Shown in pieces: positions 38,643 to 47,012 of a DNA stretch of 64,000 nt. The stretch is from Rhizobium sp. SG_E_25_P2 (lineage in GTDB: Bacteria > Pseudomonadota > Alphaproteobacteria > Rhizobiales > Rhizobiaceae), in assembly GCF_029892285.1 (NCBI RefSeq), contig NZ_JARXVM010000002.1, forward strand, positions 186,001-250,000. The letters run 5' to 3'. The position numbers and the translations under genes are program-made. Below the pieces are notes generated by a model that did no database searches, was not told where the DNA came from, and was given only the letters and a program-made list of their open reading frames with translations. Position 1 is the stretch's first letter. Each line of letters starts with the position of its first letter.

Positions 38643-39809
38643 ATGCTACGAAAATTGATATGCGCGGCGGCGTTGATCGCCACGTCGACGACCATGGCGC
38701 TCGCCGAAGGCGTCGACGAGCTCAACGCCGATGTCGCCAAGCGCCTATACAACAAGGAAATGCTCGATCCCATGCAGCCGATCGGGCCCAGCAAGTGGCG
38801 CGATTTCAAGCCGAAGAAAGGTCCGCCGTGGAAAATCGGCTATGCCTCCTCCTATGCCGGCAACACATGGCGCGCCGCAGCCATGGATGAACTGCAGAAG
38901 GTCATCGTTCCCGAATGGCAGAAGCTCGGTTTGCTTTCGGAAGTGGTGATCACCCAGTCCAATCTCAACGACTCCACCCAGATCCAGCAGATCCGCCAGT
39001 TGGTCGATCAGGGCGCTGACGCCATCATTCTGTGCTGCTCGAACCCGACCGCGCTCAATGCATCGGTGAAATATGCGGCGGACAAGGGCGTTCCGGTCTT
39101 TTCGATGACCGGCTACCTGACCTCCGAATACGCCATCAACTCGTCGGTCAACTATCAGGTCGGCGGCTTTGAGATCGGCAAAGCCATGGCCGATCAGCTC
39201 GGCGGCAAAGGCAATGTCCTCGTCGTCGAAGGCATTCCCGGAACCTCCGGCTCCGACAGTCAGAATCGCGGCGTGCTCGCCGGCCTTGCTTCGGCGCCCG
39301 ACATCAAAGTGGTCGGCTCTGTGGCCGGCATGTGGACCGATCAGGTCGCCCAGGGAGAAGTGCAGAAGTGGCTCGCCACCAATCCCGGCAAGCTCGACGG
39401 CATCGTCGTTCAGTCGGCGGCTGAAATGGGCGTGTTGCGCGCGGTGCAGCAGGCCGGTCGCGGCGAGATCCCGGTCGCCATCGGCGGCGAACTCGGCGCA
39501 CTCTGCTACTGGCGCAAGAACCCCAACTATATCAACGCGTCCTATCAGCTCTGGCCGCCGGCCGACGATATCGAGCTGATGTGGCATATCATGATGCGCA
39601 CATTGCAGGGCCAGGGCCCCAAGGTTCAGTCGATCCTCGTCGATCCGGTGAAGCTGACCCATGAAGACCTGACCAAGGTGATGGACGAGGACTGCAATCT
39701 CGACAGCGCTGAATGGGTGAAGGTCGGCGCCAAGCGTTGGGGTTACGATCCCTCCTATCTGGACGATTTCTTCCTCCGCCCAGCCGATCCCCGCTCCTTC
39801 AAGCCCTGA
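38643..39809 (+). CDS. Sugar-type ABC transporter substrate-binding protein (RbsB-like)
   Basis: A 388-residue periplasmic binding protein of the Peripla_BP_4 group. A Sec signal covers about residues 1-21. The mature domain opens late: about 40 residues (GVDELNADVAKRLY on) precede the usual first strand WKIGYASSYAGNTWRAA. The fold pattern continues with QIRQLVDQGADAIILCCSNP and ALNASVKYAADKGVPVFS. A very good ribosome site (AGGAGGAG) precedes the ATG. It feeds the ATPase and two permeases that follow; the substrate is unknown. Confidence 0.92.
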   Translation: MLRKLICAAALIATSTTMALAEGVDELNADVAKRLYNKEMLDPMQPIGPSKWRDFKPKKGPPWKIGYASSYAGNTWRAAAMDELQKVIVPEWQKLGLLSEVVITQSNLNDSTQIQQIRQLVDQGADAIILCCSNPTALNASVKYAADKGVPVFSMTGYLTSEYAINSSVNYQVGGFEIGKAMADQLGGKGNVLVVEGIPGTSGSDSQNRGVLAGLASAPDIKVVGSVAGMWTDQVAQGEVQKWLATNPGKLDGIVVQSAAEMGVLRAVQQAGRGEIPVAIGGELGALCYWRKNPNYINASYQLWPPADDIELMWHIMMRTLQGQGPKVQSILVDPVKLTHEDLTKVMDEDCNLDSAEWVKVGAKRWGYDPSYLDDFFLRPADPRSFKP

Positions 39810-39919
39810 CCGGCTGAAGGACTGGCCGCGCCTTGATCGGCGCGGCCACATTCAACGTCTCGCCCCTCAGAACCGTCTCCTTGTTTCATCGGCCGCGACC
39901 CGGCCAGATGGGAAGATCC

Positions 39920-41731
39920 ATGACGTCCACTGTTCCAGAAATTGCACAGCCTTCCGGTCGCGAAACCATCCTGGTGCGTGGTGTGAAGAAGTATTTCGGG
40001 CCTACGCGGGCGCTCGATGGCGCTTCCTTTTCCGCCCGCGCCGGTGAGATCCATGCGATCGTCGGCGGCAATGGATGCGGCAAAAGCACCATGGCCAAGG
40101 TCGTATCGGGCATTCTGCCGGTCGACAGCGGCACGGTTTCCATCCTTGGGGAAACGCCGTCCACTCCGGCGGAAAGCCGGGCCCTCGGTATTTCGACCGT
40201 GTATCAGGAAGTGCTGGTCGCGGACGAAAGCTCGGTGGTCGACAATATCTTCATGGGGTCGGACCGGCTTTTCACCAAAACGCTCTCCCAGGAGAGCAAA
40301 GTGGCGCGCGCCGCCGAATTGATGCGGGAACTGTCCGGCGAGCCGGTGGATCCGCATGCTCTCGTGGGAACATTGCCGCTTGGGCTCAAGCAGTGGATCA
40401 CCATTGCCCGGGCGCTGCTGTCCGAACCCAAGATCCTTATTCTGGACGAAAGCTCCGCCGCTCTCGACTTTGACTCCACCGAACGCCTGTTCGCCCGGAT
40501 GCGCGCGCTCAGGGACCGGGGCGCCACCATTCTGATCGTGACCCATCGGATTGCCGAATTGGTGCGCATTTCCGATCGCGCCACCGTATTTCGCGACGGT
40601 CGCGATGTCGGCGTTTTGGACAAGGCCGACATCACCGAAAAGAACTTGCTTCGGCTGATGACGGGAGAAGACCGCTTCGGCAACAGCGCACAGGCCGAAG
40701 CGCCGATGCCCAAGACGACGGAGCGGGCCATGAAAGCGCGCCGGATTGCGTTGTGGCCGGAAGCCCATACATTCGATTTCGATCTTCGTCGCGGCGAAGT
40801 CGTCGGCATCGCCGGTCTGGATGGCCAGGGCCAGGACGCGTTTGTCCGTGTTCTCGCTGGCGTCATGGCCGCTCATCAGGGGCTGGTGCAGGTGGCCGGG
40901 CGCGACGGCGGCTGGGCGCCCGTGCGCGACCTCGCCGAGGCCGTGGCCGGCAAAGTCGCCTATGTCTCGGGCGACCGCAAGCGCGAGGGCATCTTCGCGT
41001 CGCTCTCCATTTTTGAAAACATGGTCATGCCGCTCTATCGCGAGAAGAAACGCGGCGGCGTTCTCGGCTTCATCGATCGCGGCACGCTGACCACGATCTT
41101 CAAGCGGGAGGCGGAAAACCTGCTGATCAAATTCGGCGTGAAAGAGGACCGCATCACCTCGCTGTCGGGCGGAAACCAGCAGAAAGTGCTGATTGGCCGC
41201 GGTTTCGCTATGCGGCCGGATGTGATCATCCTCAACGATCCGGCCCGGGGCATTGATGTCGGTGCGAAGTCCGAACTCTACCGGCATCTGCGCAACTATG
41301 CGGAAGAGGGCAGGGCAGTCGTCTACCTGTCCTCGGAAATCGAAGAATTCCTGGGATTTGCCACACGCGTGATCGTCTTCCGCGATGGAGCGCCGTTCGA
41401 CGCGTTTGACGGCCGGGGTCTCGAGCCGAAAAAGGTGCTGGAGGCCATGTTCGGCCACACAGACGGCCAAGGCCTGGCATCGCCCGGCCACGGGCTGCGT
41501 CCCGGTCTTGCACACGCGGCCGGCGCGTCCGGTCCAGCAACTGAAAAGGTCCCGGCCGATGGGCTGCGCATCCGCGTCGATGTGCCTGCGCATCTGAAGC
41601 CGCTTGCGACGGCAGCGCCGTCCGCGACGGCAATCGACGCGTCGCCCCTATCGCCGAGCCCGGCCAGGAAACGAATTCGCATCGTTGAATTTGATGAAAA
41701 CGGCGCGCGTATCGAAAGGGGGCGGCCATGA
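39920..41731 (+). CDS. Sugar-type ABC transporter ATPase (RbsA/MglA-like) with C-terminal tag
   Basis: A 603-residue two-domain ATPase; relatives have about 500. Domain one: Walker A GGNGCGKST, a divergent signature LPLGLKQWITIARAL and Walker B ILILDESSAALD. Domain two: signature LSGGNQQKVLIGRG and Walker B VIILNDPARGID. After domain two (about residue 515) about 90 extra residues follow: an Ala/Pro/Gly-rich linker and a terminal KRIRIVEFDENGARIE tag (from 41672), nearly the same as the lactonase N-terminus. Start chosen at 39920; in-frame starts at 39908 and 39833 exist. Its TGA overlaps the first permease ATG. Confidence 0.9.
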   Translation: MTSTVPEIAQPSGRETILVRGVKKYFGPTRALDGASFSARAGEIHAIVGGNGCGKSTMAKVVSGILPVDSGTVSILGETPSTPAESRALGISTVYQEVLVADESSVVDNIFMGSDRLFTKTLSQESKVARAAELMRELSGEPVDPHALVGTLPLGLKQWITIARALLSEPKILILDESSAALDFDSTERLFARMRALRDRGATILIVTHRIAELVRISDRATVFRDGRDVGVLDKADITEKNLLRLMTGEDRFGNSAQAEAPMPKTTERAMKARRIALWPEAHTFDFDLRRGEVVGIAGLDGQGQDAFVRVLAGVMAAHQGLVQVAGRDGGWAPVRDLAEAVAGKVAYVSGDRKREGIFASLSIFENMVMPLYREKKRGGVLGFIDRGTLTTIFKREAENLLIKFGVKEDRITSLSGGNQQKVLIGRGFAMRPDVIILNDPARGIDVGAKSELYRHLRNYAEEGRAVVYLSSEIEEFLGFATRVIVFRDGAPFDAFDGRGLEPKKVLEAMFGHTDGQGLASPGHGLRPGLAHAAGASGPATEKVPADGLRIRVDVPAHLKPLATAAPSATAIDASPLSPSPARKRIRIVEFDENGARIERGRP

Positions 41732-43122
41732 CGCTTGCTGTCAGTCAATCTTCCGGCAAAGCGGGCGCTCCGGCGGATCTCCAGGGCGGGCGCTCCAATC
41801 CCTTCCTCCTGATGCCGATCACGCTGTTTTTTGCGCTGCTGTCGATTGCGGTGTTGAGGACGCCCAGTCTGATGACCGCTTCGGGCATCGGGGCCGCCGT
41901 CATCGTCGTGACGCCGTTGATTCTGGCCACCTATACGCTGATGGCCTCCACCATTTCGGGTCGCGGCACGGTCGACCTGTCCGTCGGGCCGCTGATCGGC
42001 TTCATCAACGTCACGATGATCCAGCTGCATGGCGCGGGCTTGTTGGAAAATCCCATCGCCGTGTTTCTGTATTGCATGGCTGTCGGCGCCGTTTATCAGT
42101 TCCTCTTCGCGCTGATCGTCATCTATGTCCGCGTCCAGCCGATCATCGTGTCGCTGTCCGGATATCTGGCGCTTTCGGGCATCAACCTCGTCATCCTGCC
42201 GCGGCCTGGCGGCATGGCGCCCCCCTTCATGGCGGAATGGGGTTATGGAACCACGATCTTTTCGCCCGTGCTGATCATTCTCATCGTCGCAACGGTTGCC
42301 TGGCTGCTGTTCACCGTGACCGCCTTTTACACGCATTTGCGTCTGATGGGCTCGGACGAGCGCGCAGCCTATACGTCCGGCGTGCCGATCACCGTGGTCC
42401 GCATCGGCGCGCATCTGATTTCCGGTTGCTTTGCGGGGCTTGCCGCCATCTGTTTCACGGCGCTGATTTCATCGGGCGACCCTTCGCAGGGCGCCACCTA
42501 TACGCTGATCGCCGTCACCGCGCTGGTGCTCGGCGGCGCTTCCCTCGGCGGCGGGCGCGGCGGCGTGTTCGGTTCTGCGCTCGGCGCGCTCAACCTCTAC
42601 ATGATCACCTATGTCCTCTCGACCTTCAATTTCGGCGCGGTGCAGAGCTTCGTCACCAATTTGGCCTATGGCGCGATCCTGGTGATTTCGCTGCTCCTGA
42701 CATTGCTGATCCCGGTCATCCAGCGACATTTCCGTAATTTTTCGCCGCTGCTTTATTTCGTGGCGCTGTCCGTGGTGGTGCTGGGCGTCATTCTACATGC
42801 GACCTTCGACTATGCGAGCCTGGGTGCGGCCCCCGCCTATATGCCGGGTCCGATGGACATCAAGGCGGCGATGACCGGCGCGCTCGAGGTCGCATCGCTC
42901 TCGCCTGAAACGGTCGCGCTGCGCCTGGGCGCGGCGCAGTCCGTCTTCTTCGTCATTGTGCTTGTGTTCATCGCCGTCTTCTTGCGGCTGGCCGTCAACC
43001 AGTCCTCCCGCAACAGTCTCGGACCGGCGGTCGCCGTCATCGTTGCGGCGCTTGTCCTCGGCGGCGCCTGGATTGTCCACGAGACCGCCCTTTCCAGCAA
43101 TATGACGGAGGCCGTCAACTGA
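41728..43122 (+). CDS. RbsC-like ABC permease with C-terminal membrane extension
   Basis: A 464-residue permease; single-domain relatives have about 320-340. The BPD_transp_2 core spans about residues 25-330 (LATYTLMASTISGRGTVDLSVG, of which STISGRGTVDLSVG is the family mark, and VTALVLGGASLGGGRGGVFG). A further 110-130 residues carry about two or three extra helices (LLYFVALSVVVLGVIL, SVFFVIVLVFIAVFL and AVIVAALVLGGAW). Start and stop overlap the neighbouring genes. It forms the channel with the next permease, which carries an extension at the opposite end. Confidence 0.9.
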   Translation: MTLAVSQSSGKAGAPADLQGGRSNPFLLMPITLFFALLSIAVLRTPSLMTASGIGAAVIVVTPLILATYTLMASTISGRGTVDLSVGPLIGFINVTMIQLHGAGLLENPIAVFLYCMAVGAVYQFLFALIVIYVRVQPIIVSLSGYLALSGINLVILPRPGGMAPPFMAEWGYGTTIFSPVLIILIVATVAWLLFTVTAFYTHLRLMGSDERAAYTSGVPITVVRIGAHLISGCFAGLAAICFTALISSGDPSQGATYTLIAVTALVLGGASLGGGRGGVFGSALGALNLYMITYVLSTFNFGAVQSFVTNLAYGAILVISLLLTLLIPVIQRHFRNFSPLLYFVALSVVVLGVILHATFDYASLGAAPAYMPGPMDIKAAMTGALEVASLSPETVALRLGAAQSVFFVIVLVFIAVFLRLAVNQSSRNSLGPAVAVIVAALVLGGAWIVHETALSSNMTEAVN

Positions 43123-44483
43123 TGGAGAAGCTGCCGCAAATCAGCCTTCCGGCTCAAATTCTCGGCCTGGCGATCGCCCTGCTGCTGGCCGGCTTGGGCG
43201 CCGGCTTCGGCTTTGCCCAGGGTATGGCGGTGCAGGTCGTCATCCTCTCGGCAATCGCCACGCTCGCGCTGTTTGTCTGGGCCTGGCGCTATATCATTGG
43301 CCAATTCGCGAGCGGCGAGACTGCTTCGGCCGAAGGGCCAGGTCAGCTCCAGCTCGCCTGGATGCAGTATCGCTGGCCGCTGATCGGCCTGGTCCTGGTT
43401 CTCGCCGCCTTCCTTCTGTTGTCGGTCGCCATCGAGGGTTTCTTCAATATCTGGAACGTCATTTCGCTGGTGATCCTTCTGGCGATTCTGGTGCTGACGC
43501 GCACGCTCGGCCGGCAGTTCCAGCAAAACCGGTCGGCCTTCATCGGCATCATGGTGCTGGCGGGACTGTTTTCCGTGGGCTCGATGAACATCGAGGGCTT
43601 TTCTTCCGGCAACAACATCAAGTCGATGCTGCTGTTCGCTTCCTTTCTTGGCATAGCCTCGATCGGTCAGACGCTGGTGGCGCTGCTCGGCGGACTGGAT
43701 CTGTCGATCCCGTTTATTATCGGCGGGGCCAATGTGGGACTTCTCTATCTGATCGGACTCGGCGTGCCGCCATGGCTAGCGACACTGATCGTGCTGGCGA
43801 TCGGAGCGGGTCTGGGCGTGATCAATGGACTGTTGAGCTATCGCCTGCAGGGCCAGGCGCTGATCGTCACGCTGGGCATGGGCTTCGCCATTTCAGGCGG
43901 CGTCCAGATCGTCACCTCTATCGGCTCGGCCTATTCCGGCAATGTCTTCGGCACGGTTCCGGCCTGGCTGTCGAATATCTCGGCCATGAACGGCTCCACT
44001 TTCGGGTTGCCGTTCCCGCCGGTCATCCTGATCTGGGCGGTCGTCACGCTCGTGTTGATCATCGGCCTGCGAACGACGGTCTATGGCCGCTATCTCTACG
44101 CGCTCGGCGTCAACAGGACATCGGCCAGCCGGGTGATGATCTCGGAGATGCGCTACTGGGTGATCACATACGCGCTGTCCGGCTTCTTCGCCGCGCTGAC
44201 CGGCGGGTTGCTGCTTGGCTGGTCCGGCGGCGGGTTCATCGGGGTGGGAGACCAGTATCTATTTCTCACGCTCGCAGCCGTGGTGGTCGGCGGAACGTCG
44301 CTGCTCGGCGGAGCGGGCGGCTATGGTTTCACGGTCATCGGCGTGCTGGTTTTGCAAGTGCTGTCGAGCTTCCTGGTCGGCATAGGCCTCGATTTCAAAT
44401 GGCAGCAGTTCATTTTCGGCCTGCTCATCCTGCCCATGGTGGCCCTCTATGCCCGGTCGCCGCACATCCGGACGCAGATCTAG
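43122..44483 (+). CDS. RbsC-like ABC permease with N-terminal membrane extension
   Basis: A 453-residue permease. The first about 130 residues hold extra helices (ILGLAIALLLAGLGAGFGFA, VVILSAIATLALFVWAW, LIGLVLVLAAFLLLSVAI). The BPD_transp_2 core follows, with SIGQTLVALLGGLDLSIPFIIG-type sequence (LLGGLDLSIPF is the family mark), RTTVYGRYLYALGVNRTSA and VVVGGTSLLGGAG. It starts at the stop of the previous permease gene. AGGGAG and AAGGAG sites follow its stop, leading into the rhodopsin-like gene 49 bp later. Confidence 0.9.
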   Translation: MEKLPQISLPAQILGLAIALLLAGLGAGFGFAQGMAVQVVILSAIATLALFVWAWRYIIGQFASGETASAEGPGQLQLAWMQYRWPLIGLVLVLAAFLLLSVAIEGFFNIWNVISLVILLAILVLTRTLGRQFQQNRSAFIGIMVLAGLFSVGSMNIEGFSSGNNIKSMLLFASFLGIASIGQTLVALLGGLDLSIPFIIGGANVGLLYLIGLGVPPWLATLIVLAIGAGLGVINGLLSYRLQGQALIVTLGMGFAISGGVQIVTSIGSAYSGNVFGTVPAWLSNISAMNGSTFGLPFPPVILIWAVVTLVLIIGLRTTVYGRYLYALGVNRTSASRVMISEMRYWVITYALSGFFAALTGGLLLGWSGGGFIGVGDQYLFLTLAAVVVGGTSLLGGAGGYGFTVIGVLVLQVLSSFLVGIGLDFKWQQFIFGLLILPMVALYARSPHIRTQI

Positions 44484-44531
44484 GGAGAACCCAATGCGAC
44501 ATGACTTTGTCCTTCAAAGGAGACGATAAAC

Positions 44532-45233
44532 ATGGTGGTCTATCAGACAACCGATCTGACTGCGGCAAGCTTCTCCGTCGCCTTGTTCGGCCTGGCCGCG
44601 ACCACGGCGCTTCTGCTCATGGGCACGGCATGGGTCGGTCAGAAATGGCGTTTGCCGGTGGCGCTCTGCGCGATTGCGGCGTTGATCGGCGTTGGTTCGA
44701 TCTATGAGGCGCGGGCGGCCTGGCTAGCCGGTCACGGCGTGCCGGTGGTCTATCACTATGTCGGCTGGGCGGTGTCCATGCCGTTGCAGGTGATCGCGCT
44801 GTTCTTTGTCGTGGGCGCCGCCGGCGCGCTTTCCGTCGGACTGTTCTGGCGGATGGCGATCGTTTCGGCTCTCATGGTGTTCGTCCGCTATTTGGGCGAG
44901 GCGCAGTTCATGCATCCGACGCTCGCCTTCCTGATCGGGTTGGTGTTCTGGCTTTACCTGCTCGGCGAATTCTATTTCGGCCGAATGGACGACGTGGTCC
45001 GCGCCTCGACGGGCGACGAGCTGCGCCGCGGATATTTCTGGCTGAGGCTGATCGTGACGATCGGCTGGGCCATCTATCCGCTCGGAAATTTCCTTACCGC
45101 CTTTGCTGGCGTTGCCGACGACGGCAGCCTGTCGGTTGCCTACAACGTCGCCGACATCCTCAACCGCATGGCGTTTGGCGTTGCAGTCCTTGCGACGGCA
45201 ATCCTCGCGACCGGGAGAAGCACCCATGCCTGA
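44532..45233 (+). CDS. Microbial-rhodopsin-like seven-helix protein lacking the retinal lysine
   Basis: A 233-residue seven-helix membrane protein. By alignment from memory it follows proteorhodopsin throughout: KW in the A-B loop region, PVVYHYVGWAVSMPLQ (helix C, FRYIDWLLTVPL in proteorhodopsin), RYLGEAQFMHPTLAFLIG, GWAIYPLGNF (helix F) and YNVADILNRMAFG (helix G, YNLADFVNKILFG). The Schiff-base lysine (K231) is Arg212 (codon CGC at 45165-45167). Also changed: R94 to His75, counter-ion D97 to Gly78, T101 to Ser82, donor E108 to Ala89; D227 is kept as Asp208. It cannot bind retinal covalently in the usual way. AAGGAGA precedes the ATG. The function is unknown. Confidence 0.82.
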   Translation: MVVYQTTDLTAASFSVALFGLAATTALLLMGTAWVGQKWRLPVALCAIAALIGVGSIYEARAAWLAGHGVPVVYHYVGWAVSMPLQVIALFFVVGAAGALSVGLFWRMAIVSALMVFVRYLGEAQFMHPTLAFLIGLVFWLYLLGEFYFGRMDDVVRASTGDELRRGYFWLRLIVTIGWAIYPLGNFLTAFAGVADDGSLSVAYNVADILNRMAFGVAVLATAILATGRSTHA

Positions 45234-45281
45234 ATTCCGCCCCTTGCCTGAAACCCCTGCTCATTCAAAAGGAATACGTCC

Positions 45282-46946
45282 ATGAAGGGTGCAGACGTTA
45301 TCGCCATCATCATTCTGGCGGCCATTGTCATCGCGGTCGCCGCCTATCTTCTGCACTGGCTCTATCGCCGTTCCACCAAGGATGTGAGCTTCGTTCGCAC
45401 AGGTTTCGGCGGCGAAAAAGTCGTCATGGGCGGCGGCGCGCTGGTGTTGCCCATCCTGCATGATCTCACCGAAGTGAATATGAACACGCTGCGCCTGGAA
45501 GTCACCCGAGCGCGGGAGAAGTCGTTGATCACCAAAGACCGCATGCGGGTCGAGTTGACCGTGGAATTCTATGTCCGCGTTGCGCCGCACACCGAAGCTG
45601 TCGCCACGGCCGCCCGCAGCCTGGGCAACCGGACGATGAACGCCGAACAGTTGAAGGACCTGATCCAGGGACGTTTTGTCGACGCCATGGGCGGCGCGGC
45701 CGCCAAGATGACGCTGGAGCATATCCACGAAAATCGCCAGGCCTTCGTGAAGGAAGTGAAGCAGGAAGTCGCCGAGAGCTTGGCGCTTGATGGTCTCGAA
45801 CTCGAATCCGTTTCGCTGACCTCGCTCGACCAGACCGACATCAAGCTTTTCGATCCGTCCAACACCTTCGACGCGGAGGGTCTGACGCATCTGACCGAGC
45901 AAATCGAAAGCCGCAAGAAGAAGCGCAATGACATCGAGAAGGATACCGCCGTCGCTATTCGCGCCAAGAATCTGGAAGCCGAAAAGCGCAGTCTCGAAAT
46001 CGAGCGCGACAGCGAATACGCCCGCCTCTCGCACGAGGCCCAGGTGGCCATCGAGCGCGCCGCGAAGAAGTCGGAGATCGCGGCCGAGAATGCGCTGCGG
46101 GAACGCGAGATTGAAGCCGTCAAGCTCAAGGAGCGGGAATCCGTCGAGCGCAGCCGTATCGATATGGAACGCGAAGTCGAGATGCTGGAAATCCGTCGTC
46201 GCGAGACCATTGAACTTGGGGAGCAGGGTCGCGAAATCGCTTTGTCGCTAAAATCCAAGGAGCGCTCCGAAGCGCAGGCGCAAGCCGAGCAGGCGCGCGC
46301 AACCATGGTTGAGGCCCAGGAGCGCGTCCAGACGATCCGCGACACCGAGATCGCCAATCGCCAGAAGGCCATCGAGCTCATCGAGGCCGAACGGACAGCG
46401 GAAGCGGAGGCCGCGCGCATCCGCATTCTCGCGGAAGCCGAGAAGGACGCGGCGCAGGATCGAGCCGACGCCGATCGCATATCGCTCGCTGCGCTCGAGC
46501 AACGCATGACGGTGGAGGCCGAGGGCAAGGAAAAGCTCAACGCCGCCGAAAACATGCGCTCGGACGCCAGCCGCCGCTCGGCGTTGCACAAGGTCCTTGT
46601 CGAAAACCTGCCCGCCATCATCCGCGAAAGCGTCAAGCCGATGGAGAAGATCGAGGGCATCAAGATCATGCATGTCGAGGGTCTTCCGGGACTCTCCCAG
46701 ACCGGTCCCGGCGCTTTATCGGCGGGCGTCGATGGCGGGGCTCCGCGCGACGGCAATCTTGCGGAACAGGTGGTCAGCTCCGCTCTGCGCTATCGCACGC
46801 AGGCGCCCTTCGTCGACACGCTGCTCGGCGAGATCGGTCTGACCACCGAAACCATTCACCGTCCGCATACGCTGAGCGACCTTTCCAAGGTTGTCTACAC
46901 CGAACCCTCGGCGGCTGCGGCAACGGACAAAAGCCGTCCGAACTGA
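45282..46946 (+). CDS. SPFH/Band-7 (flotillin-like) membrane protein
   Basis: A 554-residue scaffold-type protein of the flotillin/YqiK group. One N-terminal membrane helix covers about residues 6-28 (VIAIIILAAIVIAVAAYLL). The SPFH domain follows (about 35-200: VLPILHDLTEVNMNTLRLEV, LTVEFYVRV). A long charged coiled coil (about 205-430) is rich in Glu, Ala, Arg and ends in a C-terminal domain of about 120 residues. Flotillins organise membrane microdomains and often gather transport and signalling proteins. Here the gene lies 48 bp after the rhodopsin-like gene in a transporter operon. No NfeD-type partner, common beside flotillin genes, is seen. Confidence 0.88.
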   Translation: MKGADVIAIIILAAIVIAVAAYLLHWLYRRSTKDVSFVRTGFGGEKVVMGGGALVLPILHDLTEVNMNTLRLEVTRAREKSLITKDRMRVELTVEFYVRVAPHTEAVATAARSLGNRTMNAEQLKDLIQGRFVDAMGGAAAKMTLEHIHENRQAFVKEVKQEVAESLALDGLELESVSLTSLDQTDIKLFDPSNTFDAEGLTHLTEQIESRKKKRNDIEKDTAVAIRAKNLEAEKRSLEIERDSEYARLSHEAQVAIERAAKKSEIAAENALREREIEAVKLKERESVERSRIDMEREVEMLEIRRRETIELGEQGREIALSLKSKERSEAQAQAEQARATMVEAQERVQTIRDTEIANRQKAIELIEAERTAEAEAARIRILAEAEKDAAQDRADADRISLAALEQRMTVEAEGKEKLNAAENMRSDASRRSALHKVLVENLPAIIRESVKPMEKIEGIKIMHVEGLPGLSQTGPGALSAGVDGGAPRDGNLAEQVVSSALRYRTQAPFVDTLLGEIGLTTETIHRPHTLSDLSKVVYTEPSAAAATDKSRPN

Positions 46947-46955
46947 CACGACAAT

Positions 46956-46979
46956 GCCTGCCGGGCGCGCCCGGCAGGC
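46956..46979 (+). other. GC-rich palindrome between the SPFH gene and the small membrane protein gene
   Basis: A perfect 24-base palindrome that folds into a 10-bp stem with a CGCG loop, 10 bp past the SPFH stop. No T-run follows, so it is more likely an mRNA-processing or partial attenuation hairpin than a full terminator. Confidence 0.55.
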
Positions 46980-47012
46980 CACCTTCGCCCTTAGGATTGG
47001 CTAGGAAGACGC

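Noticed and set aside
39755-41593. Very long antisense open frame (612 codons) over the ABC ATPase gene
   Set aside because: It is a shadow of the GC-rich coding strand; the ATPase has all motifs, and the antisense frame has no ribosome site or recognisable domain.
44532-45233. Functional light-driven proton pump
   Set aside because: The retinal lysine, counter-ion and donor residues are all replaced, and no retinal-synthesis gene is seen, so normal pumping is not supported.
45569-46756. Antisense serine/arginine-rich frame over the SPFH gene
   Set aside because: It is a reverse-frame artefact of the Glu/Ala/Arg coiled-coil codons.
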